DNA from: Marinospirillum insulare DSM 21763 | GTDB lineage: Bacteria; Pseudomonadota; Gammaproteobacteria; Pseudomonadales; Halomonadaceae | Direction: 5' to 3' | DNA: 64,000 bases | Assembly (NCBI RefSeq): GCF_000686905.1 | Contig: NZ_JMLW01000001.1 | Coordinates: 62,001 to 126,000 of the forward strand | In this document: positions 20,256 to 28,256 of the stretch, piece by piece | Layout of the letters: each line of letters opens with the position of its first letter | Numbering within the stretch: position 1 is the first letter of the stretch | Made by a program: the position numbers and the translations under genes | The notes under the pieces: generated by a model | Seen by the model: only the letters and a program-made list of their open reading frames with translations | Database searches by the model: none | Told to the model about the DNA's origin: nothing

Positions 20256-20321
20256 TTTGAGGAGCTTGTACGCGCCACAAACTCATTTGAGGAGCGCGAA
20301 TTAAAATATAGGCTCCTCAAA
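20256..20321. repeat. TTTGAGGAGC repeat cluster between fic and hsdR
   Basis: The decamer TTTGAGGAGC occurs at 20256-20265 and 20286-20295 (30 bases apart) and inverted (GCTCCTCAAA) at 20312-20321. The second and third copies form a perfect 10-bp inverted repeat with a 16-base spacer ending right at the fic stop codon. No T-run follows on the minus strand, so it is not a classical terminator. It may be an operator or an mRNA processing hairpin. Confidence 0.7.
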
Positions 20322-20322
20322 A

Positions 20323-21471
20323 TCATTTGAATACTTCGCGCCCTTCCGCCAAATTGAGCAATTTAGGAAAACATAAAACAGCGGCTCTACGGCCACTTCC
20401 TGCTTGTAGCTCCATTAACACTCCAGCCTCTTTAAGCTGCCTTAATAAACCGGGTGTCGTTTTTTCGTGGATACCATGCTCTTGGCTAAAGCGTGTAATT
20501 AAGTCGGTTGTTTTAAAAATGGGCTTACTAAACAGTGCGTCTAGCAAGTGAACCGAGTATTGAGAGCGCGTTACCTCATGAATGCGTAATTTCATATCAT
20601 CGTATAAAGCCATAATGGTTTTCACACGATCACTATTTTGCTTAGCTTGTACGGTAATAGCTTTTAGAAAAAACGCAATCCAGCCGTTCCAGTCACCTTC
20701 TTTAGAAATGTTATTTAGGCGTTGGTAATACTCATCTCGATTAGCTTCAAGGTATTCACTTAAATAGAACATGGGTTGCGACAAGACTTTTTTCTGGAAT
20801 AAAAACAAGGGGATTAATAAGCGTCCAATCCGGCCATTACCATCTTTAAATGGGTGCAATAATTCAAACTGAGCATGAACAACAGCTACTTGCAGTAGAA
20901 AGTCGGAATCATCAAAATCCAAATAGTCTTGCCATGCTTGTAAGTGATCTTGTAGTTGCAAGGGTGAAGGTGGCACAAAACTCGCTTCTTCCATGCTGCA
21001 GCCTAAACGACCAATCCAGTTTTGGTCTTTGCGAAACTCGCCAGGGGTTTTACCTTGGCCACGCACACTGTTTAATAAAATACGGTGTAGCTCTAAGATA
21101 AGCGACAAGCGAATGGGGTAGCCTTTTAAATGCTCGCTGGCTTGAAAGAGAGCTGAGCGGTAATTGGATATTTCTTGAATATCCTTATATTTTTCGCCAT
21201 GCTTTTCTAAGCCTGCTTCATGCTCTAACACTTCATCCACTGTAGCTTGTGTGCCTTCAATCTTAGAGGATAATACCGCTTCTTGAGTCGTTAAAGGCGA
21301 TAACATTACCGCAGGATTGGGAATACCCTGCAATAAACCATCGTATCGAGCTAGTTCGGCATTCGCTGCGCCGACTAAAGCAAACAACTGGCGATAATCT
21401 AAGTTTTCAAGTGGCAGCGAGTCTGGCTGATAAGGCCTAGAGCCATTAGTGGTATTAGAGTTAGGAAGCAT
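20323..21471 (-). CDS. Fic-domain protein (class II, probable AMP-transferase) inside the hsd operon
   Basis: A 382-residue Fic protein. The active-site motif HPFKDGNGRIGR is complete at residues 206-217. The N-terminal inhibitory helix motif S-x3-E-G (Ser68 to Gly73, SSKIEG) marks class II, self-inhibited enzymes. The C-terminal segment (about 300-380) looks like a winged helix (KTTDLITRFSQ, TTPGLLRQLKEAGVL), as in SoFic-like proteins. Such proteins usually attach AMP to target proteins. The ATG overlaps the stop of the 20-codon hsdR-leader copy (TAATG), and AAAGGAG nine bases upstream lies inside that leader, so translation is probably coupled. Its function next to a restriction system is unknown. 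Confidence 0.93.
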   Translation of the reverse strand: MLPNSNTTNGSRPYQPDSLPLENLDYRQLFALVGAANAELARYDGLLQGIPNPAVMLSPLTTQEAVLSSKIEGTQATVDEVLEHEAGLEKHGEKYKDIQEISNYRSALFQASEHLKGYPIRLSLILELHRILLNSVRGQGKTPGEFRKDQNWIGRLGCSMEEASFVPPSPLQLQDHLQAWQDYLDFDDSDFLLQVAVVHAQFELLHPFKDGNGRIGRLLIPLFLFQKKVLSQPMFYLSEYLEANRDEYYQRLNNISKEGDWNGWIAFFLKAITVQAKQNSDRVKTIMALYDDMKLRIHEVTRSQYSVHLLDALFSKPIFKTTDLITRFSQEHGIHEKTTPGLLRQLKEAGVLMELQAGSGRRAAVLCFPKLLNLAEGREVFK

Positions 21472-21533
21472 TAGCCTAGCGCTCCTTTAGGGTTGATTAA
21501 ATTAGCGCGGGTATCGGCTTCATTCATAGCCAT
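21471..21533 (-). pseudogene. Duplicated hsdR 5' end forming a 20-codon leader peptide before fic
   Basis: The duplicated copy of the hsdR start reads MAMNEADTRANLINPK, identical to HsdR residues 1-16 except N for D at position 14. It then diverges to GALG and stops at TAA 21473-21471. The stop overlaps the fic ATG in the form TAATG. The hsdR ribosome-binding site is copied too (about 21541-21547). It is therefore a truncated hsdR fragment that may act as a coupling leader for fic. Confidence 0.85.
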
Positions 21534-21563
21534 TTAACTAATCCTTTAAAAATGCTTGTGTAA
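21487..21563 (-). repeat. 77-bp direct repeat, copy upstream of fic
   Basis: Second copy of the sequence at 20103-20179 (75/77 identical). Homology begins inside the leader codons and ends 30 bases beyond the leader ATG. Flanking sequence differs on both sides, so the duplication endpoints are sharp. Confidence 0.9.
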
Positions 21564-21830
21564 GAAAATCATCTTGCACCTTACATATAAATAACCATAT
21601 ATAAAAAAACATTGAGAAATTTACATATGGGTAACGATACCAAGTCTTTCACGTACAGGCACAACCAAGTAAAAACAATTATTTCTGGTTAAGCGGCTAA
21701 CAATCAAGACAGAACCAAGAAAACAAAAAACATAAGCCATTGATTTAAATGATATAAAAATATAGTAATTAACAAAAAACCACTGATAATCAAGAGCCGA
21801 TCAAGAAGCCTATGTTCATTTATGTAAAAT
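21564..21830. other. AT-rich gap between hsdS and the fic leader
   Basis: About 270 bases, clearly richer in A and T than the hsd genes, with no open frame of note on either strand and no convincing hairpin. It breaks what would normally be a tight hsdS-hsdR junction. It could hold a separate promoter for fic-hsdR, but I cannot point to a specific -35/-10 pair. Confidence 0.5.
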
Positions 21831-22964
21831 TTAAAAGCTATTTTTAGCTAGCTCACCAGAGAAAGCTTTTTGCAGAATGGACTGTTTGAGTTCTTCGATA
21901 TTCTTTGCCTTAGAATTATAAATCTCTTCCAAGCGTTCAATTTCAGACGCTAGTGTTGCCAGTTTTAATGCAATATTTTTTTGTACTGAGGTTGGTGGAA
22001 TAGGTAATATCGCCTTTTTCACAAGATCTCCACTAATGTTCTTCACAATAGCGCCTGCTGCAAGGCTTTGAAATTGGTCTTTTAAATATGGGGAAGACAG
22101 CAGGTAATAAAAATATTCGGTATCAATGTTTTCGGGAAGCCTTAGTACAAACCAGCCATCATGAATGTAGCCTTGTGTTGCCATTATATAGGGTCGCCCA
22201 AATGACATTGAATTAGAAAGAATAAAGTCCCCTACATCAACAAAACGTGACTTTTCAGCACCCTTGCGAGTGATCTTTTCTTTCGTTTTTTCGATATATT
22301 TCTGACCTTCTTTTGTATCTCCGATTTTTACCCAGTTCACTCCATCAACACTATCGGTTTGATAGTTTTTTATAGGTCTAGGTGAGCTTCCGCGCTCCAC
22401 TGTTACAGCTTCCCCCAGCGTTTTCTCAACCCACCCCTTACCACGCTGGCTAAATACTTGCTGCAAGTAGCTTTCAAACAGTTCGCGGGCGTTTTTTAGG
22501 TTTTGCTCGGTCTTGGCGCGGGCTTGTTCGATACCGGCAAAGGCTTCATCAAGGATGGCGACAAGGCGCTTTTGTTCATCAACGTTAACTGGTACATGCA
22601 CAATTTCATCGTGGACATGGTTGCGGTTAAGTGTTGGCACACCAGCTCCGCTCGTATACCTACTTAAATTAAAGCTTTCGAGAAGATAAAAAACAAAGCG
22701 AGGGTCATTGCCATGGAAATCTTTAATGTAAAGAGTAGTATTTAAAGGCCAGAAATCTTCTTTGATATAGAACACTTGACCGATGCTACCCGAGCGACCT
22801 GTAACCACACCGGGACCTTTAACTTTAGCCACAGAGTGGAAGTCAATGTAGCCACTCGAGCTTATTAGCGGGAATTCACCGCTTTTGCGCTGCGCCTTGG
22901 GCAAGTCAAATCCCCGCTGTAATATGCAAACGTCCATCAACTTTTTATGAGCCCACCCCATCAC
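21831..22964 (-). CDS. hsdS: Type I restriction-modification specificity subunit
   Basis: A 377-residue DNA-recognition subunit with the expected two-repeat layout. The first target-recognition domain is about residues 1-120. The first conserved helical spacer (DEAFAGIEQARAKTEQNLKNA) is about 138-165, the second recognition domain about 175-320, and the last helical spacer (NIEELKQSILQKAFSGEL) is at the C-terminus. The two target-recognition domains define a bipartite site that cannot be predicted by reading. It starts by four-base ATGA overlap with hsdM, so the two are translationally coupled as usual. The target-recognition domains are the part most likely to differ between strains. Confidence 0.95.
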   Translation of the reverse strand: MMGWAHKKLMDVCILQRGFDLPKAQRKSGEFPLISSSGYIDFHSVAKVKGPGVVTGRSGSIGQVFYIKEDFWPLNTTLYIKDFHGNDPRFVFYLLESFNLSRYTSGAGVPTLNRNHVHDEIVHVPVNVDEQKRLVAILDEAFAGIEQARAKTEQNLKNARELFESYLQQVFSQRGKGWVEKTLGEAVTVERGSSPRPIKNYQTDSVDGVNWVKIGDTKEGQKYIEKTKEKITRKGAEKSRFVDVGDFILSNSMSFGRPYIMATQGYIHDGWFVLRLPENIDTEYFYYLLSSPYLKDQFQSLAAGAIVKNISGDLVKKAILPIPPTSVQKNIALKLATLASEIERLEEIYNSKAKNIEELKQSILQKAFSGELAKNSF

Positions 22965-24427
22965 AACAACTCCTGAATACTATCCAGAATTGCTTCGCTT
23001 TCCTTATCTAATTGCATGATCTCTTTAATAATTTCTTGTGGCGCTCGCAGTGGTGCTTCTTCGGCGACGTTGGGGTTTTTAACCGATAAATCCCAAGTTG
23101 CTTTATCTAAATCTGCTGTAGCTAATGACCAAGATTTAGCGCTGTCTTTAAAGTCTTTCTGTAACTCTACAAATTCTTTTAAATCGTTGTCGTTGAGTGG
23201 GTTGGTTTTGCCAAGGCTGCGGCCTGGGTCTAGCTGATAGAACCAGGTTTTCTGTGTTGGCTCGCCTTTGGTGAAAAATAACACGACGGTTTTTACCCCT
23301 GCGCCTAAAAAGGTTTTGGCTGGGCAATCAAGCACGGTATGTAGATTACAGTTTTCTAGCAGTTCTTTACGCAGGGCTACCGAGGCGTTATCAGTATTAC
23401 TTAAAAAGGTGTTTTTAATGACGATGGCAGCTCGGCCACCGGGTTTAAGCATCTTCATAAAATGCTGCAAAAACAAGAAGGCGGTTTCGCCGGTTTTAAT
23501 TGGGAAGTTTTGTTGTACTTCTTTGCGCTCTTTGCCGCCAAAGGGTGGGTTGGCCAATATAATATCGTGCTGCTGGCTGGGGGTTATGTCTTGCAGGTTT
23601 TCGCCTAGGGTGTTGGTGTGAATCACGTTGGGCGCTTCGATGCCATGCAAAATCATGTTCATAATGGCAATCACATAAGCTAACGATTTTTTCTCTTTGG
23701 CGTAAAAGGTTTTTTCTTGCAGGGTTTTTAAATCGCTGGTGGATAATGACTTTTGGCTGGCTCCACCTTGGCGTAGGTAATCGTAAGCTTCACACAAAAA
23801 ACCTGCCGAACCTGCTGCACCATCGTAAATGGTTTCGCCTATTTGTGGGTTTAGTACGTCTATCATGGCGCGAATTAAAGGGCGGGGTGTGTAGTATTCG
23901 CCACCATTTCGCCCTGCGTTGCCCATGTTTTTAATTTTTACTTCATACAGGTGTGATAGTTCGTGCTTTTCTGCTTGGGAACGAAAGCGTAGCTGGTCTA
24001 TTTTTTCTAGCGCATCACGCAGTGAGTAGCCGCTTTGGATTTTATTTTTGATCTCGCTAAAAATCTCACCAATTTTGTATTCAATGGTGTCGGGTCTTTC
24101 TGCGCGTTGTTTAAAGCTTTTTAAATAGGGAAATAATTCACCATCAACAAAGTCCATTAAGTCGCTGCCGGTTAGGGCGTTGTTGTGGTCAAACTCGCCC
24201 TTAGCAGTTTTAGGCGCAGCCCAAGAGCCCCAGCGGTATTTTTCATCAATGATGTAGTGGTAGTCTTCTGCCATTAACTCGGCTTCTTGAGACTTGGTGA
24301 ACTCTAGGTCATCTAGGTATTTAAGAAATAGCATCCATGAGGATTGCTCGGTGTAGTCTAATTCACTAGAACAGCCAGCATCTTTGTGGAAGATGTCGTC
24401 GATATTTTTAAAAGTTTGTTCAAACAT
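22961..24427 (-). CDS. hsdM: Type I restriction-modification DNA adenine methyltransferase subunit
   Basis: A 488-residue N6-adenine methyltransferase. The N-terminal helical domain (residues 1-130) is followed by SAM motif I (YDGAAGSAGFLCEAYDYL) and the catalytic NPPF motif (ILANPPFGGKE). The C-terminus is helical. The DGAAGSAGF form of motif I is as expected for the EcoEI-like HsdM group. It is the first gene of the hsd operon and overlaps hsdS by four bases. With hsdS it would protect host sites. Upstream, 24428-24583 should contain the promoter, but no clear -35/-10 pair is visible. The tRNA terminator insulates it from the tRNA cluster. Confidence 0.95.
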   Translation of the reverse strand: MFEQTFKNIDDIFHKDAGCSSELDYTEQSSWMLFLKYLDDLEFTKSQEAELMAEDYHYIIDEKYRWGSWAAPKTAKGEFDHNNALTGSDLMDFVDGELFPYLKSFKQRAERPDTIEYKIGEIFSEIKNKIQSGYSLRDALEKIDQLRFRSQAEKHELSHLYEVKIKNMGNAGRNGGEYYTPRPLIRAMIDVLNPQIGETIYDGAAGSAGFLCEAYDYLRQGGASQKSLSTSDLKTLQEKTFYAKEKKSLAYVIAIMNMILHGIEAPNVIHTNTLGENLQDITPSQQHDIILANPPFGGKERKEVQQNFPIKTGETAFLFLQHFMKMLKPGGRAAIVIKNTFLSNTDNASVALRKELLENCNLHTVLDCPAKTFLGAGVKTVVLFFTKGEPTQKTWFYQLDPGRSLGKTNPLNDNDLKEFVELQKDFKDSAKSWSLATADLDKATWDLSVKNPNVAEEAPLRAPQEIIKEIMQLDKESEAILDSIQELL

Positions 24428-24583
24428 GCTGGTGTGGTAATCCCTTAAATGGTTTTGTGCGGCTAAAAGGTAGCTACTTAAACAGCAACTATAGCAAAAA
24501 ACACAATTAGGGCGTTAATGAGCAAGTGTTTATAGGAGATGATGGCTTTTGGGGGAGGGTGCTGCTATTTTTGAAGGCTTAAA

Positions 24584-24610
24584 ACAAAAAAACAGCCAAG
24601 GAGGCTGTTT
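24584..24610 (-). terminator. Rho-independent terminator after the tRNA cluster
   Basis: On the minus strand AAACAGCC pairs with GGCTGTTT around a short CTCCTT-type loop and is followed by a run of T residues. It lies 37 bases beyond the 3' end of tRNA-Thr and ends the three-tRNA transcript. Confidence 0.85.
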
Positions 24611-24646
24611 ATTAGTTAAGCTATTGAAAAGCTTGTATTTTTTTAG

Positions 24647-24722
<76 letters not shown>

Positions 24723-24741
24723 TTCACTAAAAATTTTTAGG

Positions 24742-24816
24742 TGGCTGGGGTAGGAGGATTTGAACCCCCGGATGGCTGGACCAAAACCAGCTGCCTTACC
24801 ACTTGGCTATACCCCA
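24742..24816 (-). tRNA. tRNA-Gln (anticodon UUG)
   Basis: A 75-base tRNA beginning TGGGGTA, as in E. coli tRNA-Gln, with acceptor pairing to TACCCCA, encoded CCA and a GGTTCAAATCC T-arm. The loop TTTTGGT gives anticodon UUG. It lies between tRNA-Phe and tRNA-Thr with short spacers, so the three are cotranscribed. Confidence 0.96.
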
Positions 24817-24843
24817 ACTGATTACCTAATATTACTGTGTTGA

Positions 24844-24919
24844 TGGTGGCCAGAGGCGGAATCGAACCGCCGACACAGGGATTTTCAATCCCTTGCTCTA
24901 CCGACTGAGCTATCTGGCC
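24844..24919 (-). tRNA. tRNA-Phe (anticodon GAA)
   Basis: A 76-base tRNA with acceptor GGCCAGA pairing with TCTGGCC, encoded CCA and D-arm AGCTCAGTCGGTAGAGC. The anticodon stem-loop GGGATTGAAAATCCC gives GAA. It is the first of the three tandem tRNAs, next to a good sigma-70-type promoter. Confidence 0.96.
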
Positions 24920-24932
24920 TCAACGGAGACGT

Positions 24933-24961
24933 ATTAAATAGATTTAGTGCTGGTTCGTCAA
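24933..24961 (-). promoter_or_regulatory. Sigma-70-type promoter of the tRNA cluster
   Basis: On the minus strand -35 TTGACG (24961-24956, 5/6 match), a 17-base spacer and -10 TTTAAT (24938-24933, 5/6 match) end 13 bases before the 5' end of tRNA-Phe. The spacing to the mature tRNA is right for a short leader. Confidence 0.75.
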
Positions 24962-25030
24962 GTGTTTTCTAAAGATATTTTGTTCTTTTCTTTCAAAGCC
25001 TTACAAATCAAGGCTTAGCAAAACAATAGT

Positions 25031-25306
25031 TTAATCTTCTTTAGGCGGTACATAACCTTCAATTTGGTCAACTTCTTCATTGTTGAAGAATTTTTCCATT
25101 TGTTCTTGTAGGTAGCTGCGTGCTTCTGGCTGAAATACTTTGAGTCTTTTTTCGTTGATTAAACGTGTTTGGTGGGTCATCCATTCATCCCAAGCTTGTT
25201 TTGAGATGCTGCTTAGAATGTCTTGGCCTTTTTGACCGGGTAGTGGTGCAACGCTTAAAGCGGGTAAATCTTTTTGGTATTTGCGGCAAAATACGGTAGC
25301 GGACAT
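25031..25306 (-). CDS. yggX: Fe(2+)-trafficking / oxidative protection protein YggX
   Basis: A 91-residue YggX family protein. The family signatures are present: an N-terminal [13 protein letters not shown] with Cys7, [29 protein letters not shown], and a C-terminal [13 protein letters not shown]. YggX protects iron-sulfur clusters and DNA from oxidative damage and may pass iron to repair or cluster proteins. It follows mutY by 25 bases on the same strand, the standard mutY-yggX pairing in gammaproteobacteria. That fits, since MutY itself carries a [4Fe-4S] cluster. No terminator is evident before the tRNA promoter. Confidence 0.95.
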   Translation of the reverse strand: MSATVFCRKYQKDLPALSVAPLPGQKGQDILSSISKQAWDEWMTHQTRLINEKRLKVFQPEARSYLQEQMEKFFNNEEVDQIEGYVPPKED

Positions 25307-25331
25307 GCAGTTTTCTCCTGAGTTGGATTTT

Positions 25332-26384
25332 TTAGCAAGAAAAGTATTTTTTGATAGGTGCTGCTAAACCTATGTTTCCAAATTTCTTCTGATCATACCA
25401 GTTTAACTGGTTGGTGTAGTTGGCAGGGTTTTCTGCTAGTTGGGGTTTGGCTAGTTGTGCTACCCATAGGTGAAGGGTGAGTTGGTAATGGCTAAACAGG
25501 TGGCTTTGAGTTATTTTTAGACTTGGTTCAAGTTTTGCTAGGGGTTGGTGGGTTAGTATCCATTCTTCTAGTGCTTGTGGGTCAGTAAATTCAGGAAAGC
25601 TCCATAAGCCACCCCAAATGCCTTGATCGGGTCGTTTTTCTAATAGAACAGCTCCTTGGCTGTTTAGTACCACTAAGGCATAGCGTGTTTTTTGAGCTAG
25701 TGTTTTTTTAGGTCTGGGAGTAGGCAGTTGCTCGGTTAGGTTTTGTGCTTTAGCGGCACAACCACTGGCAACAGGACAAATTTCGCATTGGGGTTTACTG
25801 CGCGTACAAAGCGTTGCGCCTAAATCCATAATGGCTTGAGTGTATTCGGGCAGTTGTTCGTTAGGGGTTAATTGATCTGCTGCTTGCCATAATTGTTTGC
25901 TGACTTGTGCTTTGCCGTACCAGCCTTCAATTGCAAAGTAGCGAGCAACCACACGCTTTACATTGCCATCTAAAATAACGGCTCTTTGACCAGTGCTAAA
26001 AGCACAAATAGCGGCGGCTGTTGAGGGGCCAATACCGGGTAGGTTTTGCATGGCTTCCAAACTGTGAACTGGAAATTCTCCCTGGTGCTCTGTCACGACT
26101 TTTTGCGCGCAGCGGTGGAGGTTTCTGGCGCGGGTGTAATAGCCTAAGCCTGCCCAAAGGTGCATTACTTCATCTGTGGTGGCTGCTGCAAGGCTGTTAA
26201 CGTCGGGGAAGCGTGCCATAAAGCGTTGATAATAGTCGATAACCGTTACAACTTGAGTTTGCTGTAGCATGATTTCTGAAACCCAAATGTTGTAGGGCAA
26301 TCGATTTTTTTGCCAGGGTAAGTTTTTACGACCTTGGGTTTGATACCAGTGCAAAAGTTGGTGAGCAAAGCGCTTGCTTGACAT
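25332..26384 (-). CDS. mutY: Adenine DNA glycosylase
   Basis: A 350-residue base-excision enzyme that removes adenine mispaired with 8-oxoguanine. Catalytic Glu37 is in [12 protein letters not shown]. The helix-hairpin-helix [15 protein letters not shown] is followed by the catalytic aspartate in [10 protein letters not shown]. The [4Fe-4S] ligands are spaced C-x6-C-x2-C-x5-C ([17 protein letters not shown]). A C-terminal NUDIX-like domain for 8-oxoG recognition begins near residue 230. Length is normal for the family. It is cotranscribed with yggX. The upstream gap to the divergent diguanylate cyclase gene is about 200 bases and AT-rich. Confidence 0.96.
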   Translation of the reverse strand: MSSKRFAHQLLHWYQTQGRKNLPWQKNRLPYNIWVSEIMLQQTQVVTVIDYYQRFMARFPDVNSLAAATTDEVMHLWAGLGYYTRARNLHRCAQKVVTEHQGEFPVHSLEAMQNLPGIGPSTAAAICAFSTGQRAVILDGNVKRVVARYFAIEGWYGKAQVSKQLWQAADQLTPNEQLPEYTQAIMDLGATLCTRSKPQCEICPVASGCAAKAQNLTEQLPTPRPKKTLAQKTRYALVVLNSQGAVLLEKRPDQGIWGGLWSFPEFTDPQALEEWILTHQPLAKLEPSLKITQSHLFSHYQLTLHLWVAQLAKPQLAENPANYTNQLNWYDQKKFGNIGLAAPIKKYFSC

Positions 26385-26581
26385 AGGTTTCTCTAAGTAA
26401 AATTCGGGGCTAGCTTAATGATGATATTAATTTGCATGTTAGGCTTTTAGTGTTTGCATTTGCTAACAGATGGCTATAGATTGACTCGCTAAGATATAAA
26501 TCTAAAGTTGTATAATAACAAAAAATAAATAGTGCATTTTGTAGGCTTGCGCTAGCTATTCTAGTTGAGGGTGTTTTAGAG

Positions 26582-27781
26582 ATGGATTCTCAAGTTTTAA
26601 AGGATGACCAAAAAATAACCGTTGCTCAAAAGCTTAGGTTAAGGCGTTCTTTAATGGCTGTAGGTGCTGGCTTTGCTAATAGTCTAGTTATTACAATTGC
26701 ATGGCAGTTTGGCTATGTTTTTGTTAGTGGTGAACTGCTTTTTGCTTACCTTGCTGTTTCCAGTATTGGTTATGCTCTCTTTCCTTGGTTAATTCTAACC
26801 AAGAAAAATTTGAATTTTTCAGACCCTAGCATGACAAGCTTTCAAATTGGTTGGCAGCTAATAATGATTCTGGTGTGTATGTATGCAGCACCAGGTATTC
26901 GAGAACTGCTAATTGTTAACTTCTTGCTGATTCTGCTTTTTTCTGTGTTTCGTTACCATCCTAAGCAATTACCTTTTGTTGCTGCTTTTTTGCTGAGTAG
27001 CTACCTACTGGTTATTTTAGCTCAGCTCATGTGGAGTTCTGCACCTATACACTGGCAGTATGAAGTGGTGACTAGCTTGGTGTTTGTGTTGGGTTTAATT
27101 GGTGTTAGTTTGCTGGGTGTGGAAATAAGCAGCCTGCGCGTTGCCTTAAAAAGGCGCAATGAGCATTTGGCGTTATTAACTGCAAAAAATGAGCAGCTAG
27201 CAGTAACCGATGATTTAACTGGTTTGTATAATCGCCGTCATTTAATGCGTATTTTACGCCGCCAAAAGAGTTTAAGTGACCGGGGTGGCTATCAGTTTTC
27301 TATAGGTTTTATTGATTTAGATTTCTTTAAACAGGTGAATGACACCTATGGTCATGCTGCAGGTGATGCTGCGCTTGTAGCTGTCGCTAAAGAAATTAAT
27401 CGCACCTTGCGTGATGTGGACTATGTGGCGCGTATAGGTGGTGAAGAGTTTGTTGTGGTGCTTTCACAAACTGATTATGCCGAAGCTTTGCGTATTGCAG
27501 AGCGTTTGCGTGCAGACATTGCTCAGTTAAAAATTGACTTAGGTGAAGGGCAGCCCACCATTGCTTTAACTGCTTCTTTAGGAGTGGCGACCTACCGTTT
27601 AACGGAAACCCTTAATGATTTAATTCATCGGGGCGATAGTGCCGCCTATGCAGCTAAGAGCTGTGGTCGTAACTGCATAGTAGGTGAAAAAGAATTGCCT
27701 GAAACTGAGCAGTATAAGAACCCTTTAGCTAGTTCAAAGCTAGAGGATCCAGACTTAGTCTTTCCTGCGATTGTAGACTAA
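26582..27781 (+). CDS. Membrane-anchored diguanylate cyclase (GGDEF)
   Basis: A 399-residue protein with about six transmembrane helices in the first 185 residues, a short coiled linker and a GGDEF domain. The active-site loop is RIGGEEFVVVL, the GGEEF form that is catalytically competent. The substrate-binding region DDLTGLYNRRHLM and FIDLDFFKQVNDTYGHAAGD are complete. No RxxD inhibitory site is found just before GGEEF (the residues are VDYVAR), so product inhibition may be weak. It should make cyclic di-GMP in response to an unknown membrane signal. The gene stands alone and converges on tadA with only four bases between stops. Confidence 0.93.
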   Translation: MDSQVLKDDQKITVAQKLRLRRSLMAVGAGFANSLVITIAWQFGYVFVSGELLFAYLAVSSIGYALFPWLILTKKNLNFSDPSMTSFQIGWQLIMILVCMYAAPGIRELLIVNFLLILLFSVFRYHPKQLPFVAAFLLSSYLLVILAQLMWSSAPIHWQYEVVTSLVFVLGLIGVSLLGVEISSLRVALKRRNEHLALLTAKNEQLAVTDDLTGLYNRRHLMRILRRQKSLSDRGGYQFSIGFIDLDFFKQVNDTYGHAAGDAALVAVAKEINRTLRDVDYVARIGGEEFVVVLSQTDYAEALRIAERLRADIAQLKIDLGEGQPTIALTASLGVATYRLTETLNDLIHRGDSAAYAAKSCGRNCIVGEKELPETEQYKNPLASSKLEDPDLVFPAIVD

Positions 27782-27785
27782 TGAG

Positions 27786-28241
27786 TTAGCGTTTAGGTTT
27801 AAAAAAGTCTTCTAGGTGTTTTTTGGCTGCTGCCTGCAGTAAACCACCTTTTACCTCTAACTGATGATTAAACCAAGGTTGTGCGGGTAGGTTGCATACC
27901 GATGCAATTGCCCCTGTGCGTGGTTCTTTGGCGCCGTAATAAAGGGTTTTAATGCGGGCATTGAGAATTGCACCTATGCACATGGTGCAAGGCTCTAGGG
28001 TGACGTAAAGCGTGCAGTTGTTTAAACGGTAGTTGCTGGTGTTTTGGCAAGCATCGCGAATGGCTTGAACTTCAGCATGGGCAGTTGCATCTTGCTGGCT
28101 AATGCATTGGTTAAAACCACGGCCAATAATTTCGCCTTCAGCATTAACAATAACAGCGCCTACAGGCACTTCGCTTAGAGCTGCGGCTTCAGCAGCTAGC
28201 TCTAAAGCTCGGTGCATATAGTATTCAGGCTTGTGAGCCAT
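27786..28241 (-). CDS. tadA: tRNA-specific adenosine deaminase
   Basis: A 151-residue zinc deaminase that converts A34 to inosine in the anticodon of tRNA-Arg(ACG). Zinc ligands are in HAEVQAIRDA (His and the catalytic Glu) and the PCTMC motif in TLEPCTMCIGAIL. Length is usual. It starts 15 bases after guaA, matching the guaB-guaA-tadA neighbourhood of pseudomonads. The short C-terminal basic tail (EDFFKPKR) is typical. Confidence 0.95.
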   Translation of the reverse strand: MAHKPEYYMHRALELAAEAAALSEVPVGAVIVNAEGEIIGRGFNQCISQQDATAHAEVQAIRDACQNTSNYRLNNCTLYVTLEPCTMCIGAILNARIKTLYYGAKEPRTGAIASVCNLPAQPWFNHQLEVKGGLLQAAAKKHLEDFFKPKR

Positions 28242-28256
28242 TATTCCCTTTCACCA

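Noticed and set aside
23700-23860. Possible damage in HsdM motif I (DGAAGSAGF instead of DPxxGTGGF)
   Set aside because: This form is, to my knowledge, usual in the EcoEI-like HsdM group, and the NPPF motif and frame are intact.
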